In this document: piece by piece, positions 58,278 to 64,000 of the stretch
Position numbering within the stretch: position 1 is the stretch's first letter
Layout: every line of letters starts with the position of its first letter
Assembly: GCF_000718555.1 (NCBI RefSeq)
Contig: NZ_JOAN01000006.1
Coordinates: 215,224 to 279,223, forward strand
Origin: Micromonospora chokoriensis
Lineage (GTDB): Bacteria > Actinomycetota > Actinomycetes > Mycobacteriales > Micromonosporaceae
Reading direction: 5' to 3'
DNA length: 64,000 nt
The notes under the pieces: model-generated
Told to the model about the DNA's origin: nothing
What the model saw: the letters and a program-made list of their open reading frames with translations, nothing else
Database searches by the model: none
Translations under genes and position numbers: made by a program

Positions 58278-59618
58278 GTGAAGAGCACCGTCGAGACTCT
58301 GAGCCCGACGCGCGTGCGGCTCGCCATCGAGGTGCCGTTCGTCGAGCTCGAGCCGAGCCTCAAGAAGGCGTACCGGGAGATCGGTTCGCAGGTCCAGGTT
58401 CCGGGCTTCCGCCGGGGCAAGGTGCCGACCGCGGTGATCGACCAGCGGGTGGGCCGGGGCACCGTCCTCAACGAGGCGGTCCAGGAGGCCATCCCGGAGA
58501 ACATCCTCGCCGCGGTGCGCGAGCACGACCTGAAGACGCTGGGGCGCCCCGAGGTCGAGATCACCGAGTTCAACGATGGTGACTCGCTGAACTTCACCGC
58601 CGAGGTCGACGTTCGTCCGGAGATCACCATTCCGGACGCCGCCACCATCGAGGTCACCGTCGACGAGCTGCAGATCGACGAGAGCGAGATCGACGAGCAG
58701 GTGAAGAACCTGCGGGAGCGTTTCGCCACCCTCAAGACCGTCGAGCGGGCCGCCGCCGAGGGCGACTACGTCCAGATCGACCTGAACGCCACCGTCGACG
58801 GCGAGGACGTGCCGGGCGGCCAGGCGAGCAACATCTCCCACGAGGTGGGCAGCAAGCAGCTCCTGCCGGGCCTCGACGAGGCCGTGGTCGGCCTCGCCGC
58901 CGGCGACGACACCACCTTCACCACCCAGCTGGTCGGCGGCGACTTCGCCGGTCGCGACGCCGAGGTGGCGGTGACCGTGCGCACGGTCAAGGAGAAGGAG
59001 CTGCCGGAGCTGAACGACGAGTTCGCCCAGATGGCGAGCGAGTTCGACACGATCGAGGAGCTGCGCGGCGACCTGCGGGCCCGGGTCAACCAGGGCAAGC
59101 AGGTCGAGCAGATCTACGCCGCTCGGGACAAGGCCCTCGCCCAGCTGGTCGAGGCCGCCGAGATCCCGGCCCCGGAGGGTGTCGTCCGCGAGGAGGTCGC
59201 GAGCCGCAAGCAGGCGATGATCGACCAGCTCGAGCGGATCGGCGCCTCCCTGGAGGAGTACCTCGCGGCCGAGGAGAAGACCGAGGAGCAGATCGACGCC
59301 GAGCTGACCGAGGCGGCGACCGAGGGCGTCAAGGTTCAGCTCCTGCTGGACACGCTGGCCGACGCGGAGGACGTGCAGGTCTCCGACGACGAGTTCGGGC
59401 ACGAGATCGTGCACCGGGCGCAGCGTGCCGGGATGGCCCCGCAGCAGTACTACGACCAGCTGGTGCGCTCCGGCGCGGCGGCTGCGGTCTTCGGCGACGT
59501 GCGGCGGGGCAAGGCGCTCGCTGCCGTCATGGAGAAGATCACGATCAAGGACTCGGCCGGCAACGAGGTCACCCTCGACGCGCTGCGTGCCGCCAACGAG
59601 GCAGAGCACAACCACTGA
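58278..59618 (+). CDS. tig: Trigger factor
   Basis: Ribosome-bound chaperone and prolyl isomerase, 446 aa. N-terminal ribosome-binding signature [10 protein letters not shown], middle FKBP-type PPIase domain ([30 protein letters not shown]), C-terminal helical chaperone arms. GTG start follows AAGGAG. Gene order tig-clpP1-clpP2-clpX is standard in actinobacteria. A strong hairpin after its stop gives it a separate transcript. Confidence 0.97.
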   Translation: MKSTVETLSPTRVRLAIEVPFVELEPSLKKAYREIGSQVQVPGFRRGKVPTAVIDQRVGRGTVLNEAVQEAIPENILAAVREHDLKTLGRPEVEITEFNDGDSLNFTAEVDVRPEITIPDAATIEVTVDELQIDESEIDEQVKNLRERFATLKTVERAAAEGDYVQIDLNATVDGEDVPGGQASNISHEVGSKQLLPGLDEAVVGLAAGDDTTFTTQLVGGDFAGRDAEVAVTVRTVKEKELPELNDEFAQMASEFDTIEELRGDLRARVNQGKQVEQIYAARDKALAQLVEAAEIPAPEGVVREEVASRKQAMIDQLERIGASLEEYLAAEEKTEEQIDAELTEAATEGVKVQLLLDTLADAEDVQVSDDEFGHEIVHRAQRAGMAPQQYYDQLVRSGAAAAVFGDVRRGKALAAVMEKITIKDSAGNEVTLDALRAANEAEHNH

Positions 59619-59628
59619 TCGTCGGGTG

Positions 59629-59665
59629 CGGCCGCCGTCCGCCGCTGAGCGGCAGACGGCGGCCG
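59629..59665 (+). terminator. tig terminator hairpin
   Basis: CGGCCGCCGTC (59629-59639) pairs perfectly with GACGGCGGCCG (59655-59665); inner CCGCT/AGCGG extends it. Followed by TTTCCCTTT. Confidence 0.85.
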
Positions 59666-59723
59666 TTTCCCTTTCCGGGGTACGGCCCGGAAGCCCGCGC
59701 CGCGGGTACGCCCGACATAGCTG

Positions 59724-59737
59724 CGCTGAGAGCGAAC
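59724..59737. promoter_or_regulatory. ClgR-type operator upstream of clpP1
   Basis: CGCTGAGAGCGAAC fits the core CGCY-NAN-RGCG-WWS published for the actinobacterial Clp-protease activator ClgR. It lies 78 bp before the clpP1 ATG. A possible -10 element TACTGT sits at 59776-59781. ClgR control of clpP1P2 is established in Streptomyces and Corynebacterium; here it is inferred from the site. Confidence 0.75.
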
Positions 59738-59814
59738 ACTGCCCCGACCGGGACTCTGCCGCCCCGCACAGCGGTTACTGTCGGGAAAGACGGTACGGAG
59801 AGCGAAGGGCTGCC

Positions 59815-60456
59815 ATGACCGACATGCACATCCCCAAGAAGTCGCTCCGGGCGATTGACGCGCGCGGTGGCGACTCCATTGGCAACCTCGACGACTCGGT
59901 CTACAACCGGTTGCTCAAGGAACGCATCATCTTCCTGGGCAGTGAGGTGACCGACCAGGTCGCCAACCGCATCTGCGCGCAGCTGCTGCTGCTCGCCGCG
60001 GAGGACCCGGACCGCGACATCAACCTGTGGATCAACTCGCCGGGTGGCTCGGTCTACTCCGGCATGGCGATCTACGACACCATGCAGTTCATCGACAACG
60101 ACGTGTCGACCGTGGCGATGGGCATGGCTGCCTCGATGGGTCAGCTGCTGCTCTGCGCGGGCACCAAGGGCAAGCGGTACGCCCTGCCCCACGCACGGAT
60201 CATGATGCACCAGCCGTCCGGTGGTCTGGGCGGCACGGCATCCGACATCGCCATCCAGGCGGAGCAGATGCTCTACACGAAGCGGATGTTCCAGGAGCGG
60301 GTCGCGCACCACACCGGCCAGAGCCAGTCGCAGATCGAGGCCGACTCGGACCGGGACCGTTGGTTCACCGCCCAGGAGGCCATGGACTACGGCTTCATCG
60401 ACAAGGTGATCATCGGAGCCGCTCAGGTTCCGGATGGCGCCGGGACCCTGAGCTGA
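59815..60456 (+). CDS. clpP1: ATP-dependent Clp protease proteolytic subunit 1
   Basis: 213 aa. Catalytic triad: Ser in [10 protein letters not shown], His in [13 protein letters not shown], Asp in the [11 protein letters not shown] region. Assembles with ClpP2 into a mixed tetradecamer. ATG 59815 is chosen over the longer open frame because the preceding residues are Arg/Pro-rich and read through the terminator. ClpP2 starts 10 bp later with GAGGAG, so the two are co-transcribed. Confidence 0.97.
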   Translation: MTDMHIPKKSLRAIDARGGDSIGNLDDSVYNRLLKERIIFLGSEVTDQVANRICAQLLLLAAEDPDRDINLWINSPGGSVYSGMAIYDTMQFIDNDVSTVAMGMAASMGQLLLCAGTKGKRYALPHARIMMHQPSGGLGGTASDIAIQAEQMLYTKRMFQERVAHHTGQSQSQIEADSDRDRWFTAQEAMDYGFIDKVIIGAAQVPDGAGTLS

Positions 60457-60466
60457 GGAGCTGACG

Positions 60467-61129
60467 ATGACCGATCTGAGCCTGCCGCCCCAGTTCGCGG
60501 CCGTGCACAACCGTTACGTGCTGCCGTCGTTCGTCGAGCGCACGTCGTACGGGGTCAAGGAATCCAACCCGTACAACAAGCTCTTCGAGGACCGGATCAT
60601 CTTCCTCGGCGTCCAGGTGGACGACGCGTCGGCCAACGACGTGATGGCCCAGCTGCTGACGCTCGAGGGCACCGATCCGGACCGCGACATCATCATGTAC
60701 ATCAACTCGCCGGGTGGCTCATTCACCGCCATGACGGCGATCTACGACACCATGCAGTACGTCCGTCCGGACATCTCGACGGTCTGCCTCGGGCAGGCGG
60801 CCAGCGCGGCGGCGGTGCTGCTCTCGGCGGGCACCCCGGGTAAGCGGATGGCTCTGCCGAACTCGCGGATCATCATCCACCAGCCGGCCACCGAGGGCGG
60901 CTACGGGCAGGGCTCGGACATCGAGATCCAGGCCCGGGAGATCCTGCGGATGCGTACGCAGCTGGAGGACATGCTGTCCCGCCACTGCAACCGCCCGATC
61001 GAGCAGGTCCGCAAGGACATCGACCGTGACAAGATCATGACGGCCGAGGAGTCCAAGGAGTATGGGCTGGTCGACACGATCCTGACCAGTCGCAAGAAGG
61101 GTCTGCTGGCGGCCAACGCCGCCCGCTGA
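60467..61129 (+). CDS. clpP2: ATP-dependent Clp protease proteolytic subunit 2
   Basis: 220 aa. Ser in GQAASAAAVLLSAG, His in RIIIHQPATEGGYGQ, Asp in KDIDRDKIMTAEE. N-terminal RYVLPSFVERTSYGVKESNPYNKLFEDRIIFLG is typical of the actinobacterial second ClpP. Partner of ClpP1 and of ClpX/ClpC unfoldases. Followed by a hairpin that separates it from clpX. Confidence 0.97.
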   Translation: MTDLSLPPQFAAVHNRYVLPSFVERTSYGVKESNPYNKLFEDRIIFLGVQVDDASANDVMAQLLTLEGTDPDRDIIMYINSPGGSFTAMTAIYDTMQYVRPDISTVCLGQAASAAAVLLSAGTPGKRMALPNSRIIIHQPATEGGYGQGSDIEIQAREILRMRTQLEDMLSRHCNRPIEQVRKDIDRDKIMTAEESKEYGLVDTILTSRKKGLLAANAAR

Positions 61130-61139
61130 GCAGCATCGG

Positions 61140-61182
61140 GTCAGAGGTTGGCCGGGGCTTTCGTTCCCGGCCGACCTCTGAC
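61140..61182 (+). terminator. Hairpin between clpP2 and clpX
   Basis: GTCAGAGGTTGGCCGGG (61140-61156) pairs with CCCGGCCGACCTCTGAC (61166-61182) with one T-G pair; 9-base loop. Begins 11 bases after the clpP2 stop, so clpX likely has its own promoter in the remaining 157 bp. Confidence 0.85.
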
Positions 61183-61339
61183 ACACCCGTTTTGGGGGTC
61201 GGAGAATGCCTCGCCAGCGGGTAACGTCGGGTCCGTACCGCTTCGCCGCTTGAGCCGGCGGGGCGAACTAAGCCGGGCGGCACGCAGCGTCCGCAGGTCA
61301 GGGCCGGGTCTCCGGCCGATGAGTGCAGGGAGAACGTAG

Positions 61340-62635
61340 GTGGCACGGATCGGTGACGGCGGCGACCTACTGAAATGCTCCTTCTGCGGCAAGTCGCAGA
61401 AGCAGGTCAAGAAGCTCATCGCGGGCCCAGGGGTCTACATCTGCGACGAGTGCATCGATCTCTGCAACGAGATCATCGAAGAGGAGTTGGCCGAGTCCGG
61501 CGAGGTGAAGTGGGAAGAGCTTCCCAAGCCGATGGAGATCTGCCAGTTCCTCGACACCTACGTGGTGGGTCAGGATCAGGCCAAGAAGGCGCTCGCCGTC
61601 GCGGTCTACAACCACTACAAGCGGATCCAGGCTGAGGCGGCGGGCGCGCCGGGCTCCGGCAATGACGCCGTCGAGCTGGCCAAGTCCAACATCCTGCTGC
61701 TCGGCCCGACAGGGTGCGGCAAGACCCACCTGGCGCAGACCCTCGCCCGGATGTTGAACGTTCCGTTCGCCATCGCCGACGCCACCGCCCTGACCGAGGC
61801 GGGCTACGTCGGTGAGGACGTGGAGAACATTCTCCTCAAGCTGATCCAGGCCGCCGACTACGACATCAAGCGCGCCGAGACCGGCATCATCTACATCGAC
61901 GAGGTCGACAAGATCGCCCGTAAGTCGGAAAATCCGTCGATCACGCGAGACGTCTCCGGTGAGGGCGTGCAGCAGGCCCTGCTCAAGATGCTTGAGGGCA
62001 CGGTGGCCAACGTGCCGCCGCAGGGTGGCCGCAAGCACCCACACCAGGAGTTCATCCAGATCGACACCACGAACGTGCTGTTCATCTGCGGTGGCGCGTT
62101 CGCCGGCCTCGATCAGATCATCGAGTCCCGCACCGGGCAGGGCGGCACCGGCTTCGGCGCTCGGCTCCGATCGGTGTCCGAGCGGTCGACAGATGACATC
62201 TTCAGCCAGGTCATGCCGGAAGACATGCTCAAGTTCGGGCTCATCCCCGAGTTCGTCGGCCGGCTGCCGGTGATCACCAACGTGCGCAGCCTGGACCGCA
62301 GCGCCCTCGTGCGCATCCTCACCGAGCCGCGCAACGCCCTGGTTCGGCAGTACCAGCGCCTGTTCGAGCTGGACGGTGTCGAGCTCGAGTTCGACGAGCC
62401 GGCGCTGGAAGCCATCGCCGACCAGGCGATGCTGCGGGGCACCGGTGCCCGTGGTCTGCGGGCCATCATCGAGGAGGTTCTGCTCTCCGCGATGTACGAG
62501 GTGCCGAGCAATCCCGACGCCGCTCGGGTGCTGATCACCCGCGAGGTTGTCCTGGAGAACGTCAACCCGACGATCGTGCCGCGTGAGTTCACCGGGCGTC
62601 GGGCCCGGCGGGACCGCGAAGAGAAGTCCGCCTGA
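61340..62635 (+). CDS. clpX: ATP-dependent Clp protease ATP-binding subunit ClpX
   Basis: AAA+ unfoldase, 431 aa, feeding substrates to ClpP1P2. N-terminal zinc domain [19 protein letters not shown] and [13 protein letters not shown], Walker [13 protein letters not shown], Walker [11 protein letters not shown], sensor/pore loop segments ([11 protein letters not shown]), and the ClpP-docking loop region around [15 protein letters not shown] start is the only one matching the family N terminus. Confidence 0.98.
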   Translation: MARIGDGGDLLKCSFCGKSQKQVKKLIAGPGVYICDECIDLCNEIIEEELAESGEVKWEELPKPMEICQFLDTYVVGQDQAKKALAVAVYNHYKRIQAEAAGAPGSGNDAVELAKSNILLLGPTGCGKTHLAQTLARMLNVPFAIADATALTEAGYVGEDVENILLKLIQAADYDIKRAETGIIYIDEVDKIARKSENPSITRDVSGEGVQQALLKMLEGTVANVPPQGGRKHPHQEFIQIDTTNVLFICGGAFAGLDQIIESRTGQGGTGFGARLRSVSERSTDDIFSQVMPEDMLKFGLIPEFVGRLPVITNVRSLDRSALVRILTEPRNALVRQYQRLFELDGVELEFDEPALEAIADQAMLRGTGARGLRAIIEEVLLSAMYEVPSNPDAARVLITREVVLENVNPTIVPREFTGRRARRDREEKSA

Positions 62636-62647
62636 TCCTCCGCACCG

Positions 62648-62684
62648 TCACGCCGGCCGCTCAGTCCTGATGCGGCCGGCGTGA
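62648..62684 (+). terminator. clpX terminator hairpin
   Basis: TCACGCCGGCCGC (62648-62660) pairs perfectly with GCGGCCGGCGTGA (62672-62684), 13 bp, 11-base loop. Confidence 0.85.
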
Positions 62685-62798
62685 TCGTGTTCGGCGGGTG
62701 CCGCCGGCCACCAGCCGGGCATCGTGGCCGCGTTCCAGCCGGCGCTGGTCGAACTTTGACGCTGTCCGCGTGCGGCCTTCCAGCCGTACCCTTGGCTC

Positions 62799-63596
62799 AT
62801 GCGTGTCGCCGTCTGCCAGCTGAACGCCCGGGACGACCGTAAGGCCAATCTGGCGGCCGCGGAGGCCCTACTTGAGCGCGCCGCCGCCGGCGGCGCGGAT
62901 CTCGCCGTCCTCCCGGAGTACGTCGACTACCTCGGTCCCGCCGCCGGGCTGCCGCAACCGGAGCCGGTGGACGGGGAAGTGGGCAGCTTCTTCGCCGGGA
63001 TCGCCCGGCGGCTCGGGATCTGGCTGGTGGCCGGTTCGTTCCATGAGGCCGGCCCGGACCCGGAACACACCTGGAACACGTCGCTTGTCTTCGACCGTTC
63101 CGGCAGTCTGGCCGCGAGCTATCGCAAGATCCACCTGTACGACGTGGAGATCCCCGGTCGGGTCTCCTACCGGGAGTCGGCGAGTGTCGCGCCTGGGGTC
63201 CAACCGGTGGTGGTCGACGTCGAGGGCCTGCGGGTTGGCCTGTCGATCTGCTACGACCTGCGCTTCCCGGAGCTGTACCGGCTGCTCGCCACCGATGGCG
63301 GCGCGCAGTTGCTTGTGGTTCCGGCCGCATTCATGATGCACACCGGGCGGGACCACTGGGAGGTCCTGCTGCGGGCCCGGGCGATCGAGAACCAGTGCTT
63401 CGTGGCGGCAGCCGGCCAGACCGGCGACCACGAGCCGGGTCGCACCTGCTTCGGCCGCAGCATGGTGGTCGACCCGTGGGGGACGATCATCGCCCAGGTG
63501 CCGGACGGTCCGGGGGTCTCCGTCGTCGACCTGGACCTCGACCGGCTCGCAACGGTCCGTGCCGAGCTGCCCAGCCTGGCCAACCGCCGGCTTTGA
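62799..63596 (+). CDS. Carbon-nitrogen hydrolase (nitrilase superfamily, Nit-like)
   Basis: 265 aa. Glu-Lys-Cys triad: Glu in LAVLPEYVDYLG, Lys in YRKIHLYDVEIPG, Cys in LSICYDLRFPELYR. The ICYDLRFPEL form is typical of Nit1/Nit2-like amidases, including deaminated-glutathione and omega-amidase types; actinobacteria have no glutathione, so the true substrate is unknown. ATG 62799 fits. Ends 3 bp before the convergent small gene. Confidence 0.9.
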   Translation: MRVAVCQLNARDDRKANLAAAEALLERAAAGGADLAVLPEYVDYLGPAAGLPQPEPVDGEVGSFFAGIARRLGIWLVAGSFHEAGPDPEHTWNTSLVFDRSGSLAASYRKIHLYDVEIPGRVSYRESASVAPGVQPVVVDVEGLRVGLSICYDLRFPELYRLLATDGGAQLLVVPAAFMMHTGRDHWEVLLRARAIENQCFVAAAGQTGDHEPGRTCFGRSMVVDPWGTIIAQVPDGPGVSVVDLDLDRLATVRAELPSLANRRL

Positions 63597-63599
63597 GCC

Positions 63600-63833
63600 T
63601 CAGCCCTCCAGCAGGACGCCGATCACCGCGAACCCGGCGATGGCCGCCGCGGTGACCAGCAGGGCCGTGGTCATCCGGGACTTACCCCGGCGGGCCAGTC
63701 GTCCCACCGAGAGCACGAGTACGACAAGCACGACCGCACCGATCACCACCTGCCAGAACGGCCCGATGAGGCCGAGTAGCGCCTCCTCGGCGAACACCCT
63801 GGCCCCGTGCCCGGACTCATCCATGACTGACAC
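63600..63833 (-). CDS. Small two-helix membrane protein
   Basis: 77 aa from GTG 63833, or 74 aa from ATG 63824. Two membrane helices (LIGPFWQVVIGAVVLVVLVLSVG and MTTALLVTAAAIAGFAVIGVLLEG) joined by a basic loop (RLARRGKSR), so the loop is likely cytoplasmic. No ribosome site decides the start. Function unknown. Beyond it, 63834-64000 shows no supported feature. Confidence 0.65.
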   Translation of the reverse strand: MSVMDESGHGARVFAEEALLGLIGPFWQVVIGAVVLVVLVLSVGRLARRGKSRMTTALLVTAAAIAGFAVIGVLLEG

Positions 63834-64000
63834 TCTGGCACGTCGAGGCGGCCCACGTCCTCGGCTGGGCCGGGGGCGGTTGCGTGATCGTGGCCCGAAC
63901 CAGTGATGAACCCTGATTTGCCTTCGCTGGGCTGTCCGCGTAACTTTCTCTCTGCACGGGGGAGGCCGGACAAACGGGCTGAGAACGGGCGCCAGGCTCG

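Overview
This is a high-GC actinobacterial chromosome segment, most likely from Micromonosporaceae (Micromonospora-like). The lineage call is inference. It rests on the strong G/C third-position bias, frequent GTG starts, 4-base ATGA/GTGA operon overlaps, the tig-clpP1-clpP2-clpX order with a ClgR-type site, a mycothiol-era DsbA-like protein, a group II truncated globin, and an EAD/STAND conflict system of the FxSxx-COOH type. No CRISPR array, insertion sequence or rRNA was seen.

Layout. 1-4.7 kb: the 5' part of a class A penicillin-binding protein (minus strand), then a cobalamin/siroheme operon (CobC-like aminotransferase, CobT, CysG-type SUMT). 4.9-8.9 kb: a trehalose operon, OtsA plus an OtsB-GH15 fusion. 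9.3-16.1 kb: EttA-type ABC-F, thioesterase, YbjN, truncated globin, MFS and MscS genes. 16.2-19.2 kb: a patchy region with a doubly frameshifted gene, an Mrr-like nuclease with coiled coil and membrane helices, about 740 bp with no convincing gene, and an HNH endonuclease. 19.3-20.7 kb: a class F sortase next to a secreted, membrane-tethered protein.

20.8-33.5 kb: an Lrp/AsnC regulator divergent from an operon encoding nearly the whole route from tryptophan through kynurenine and 3-hydroxyanthranilate to pyruvate and acetyl-CoA. The clear formamidase step is missing. 33.6-41.4 kb: housekeeping and small unknown genes (PepN, DsbA-like, DUF1015, RpiB). 41.6-42.4 kb: a methyltransferase.

42.4-57.6 kb is the most unusual part. 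A trypsin-co-occurring-domain protein, a trypsin-like protease with a C-terminal effector-associated domain, and a STAND NTPase with a matching N-terminal domain and TPRs form one tight operon. Converging on it are a HExxH-type peptide hydroxylase-like gene and a 64-residue peptide gene. Next comes a dimodular NRPS (A-PCP-C-A-PCP-TE) whose TE has Cys in place of the nucleophile Ser and whose C terminus is a full MFS exporter, then a PLP enzyme and a membrane desaturase/hydroxylase. 57.7-64 kb: tRNA-Gly, tRNA-Pro, tig, clpP1, clpP2, clpX, a nitrilase-family gene and a small membrane protein.

All domain calls come from reading motifs by eye. No database search was run.
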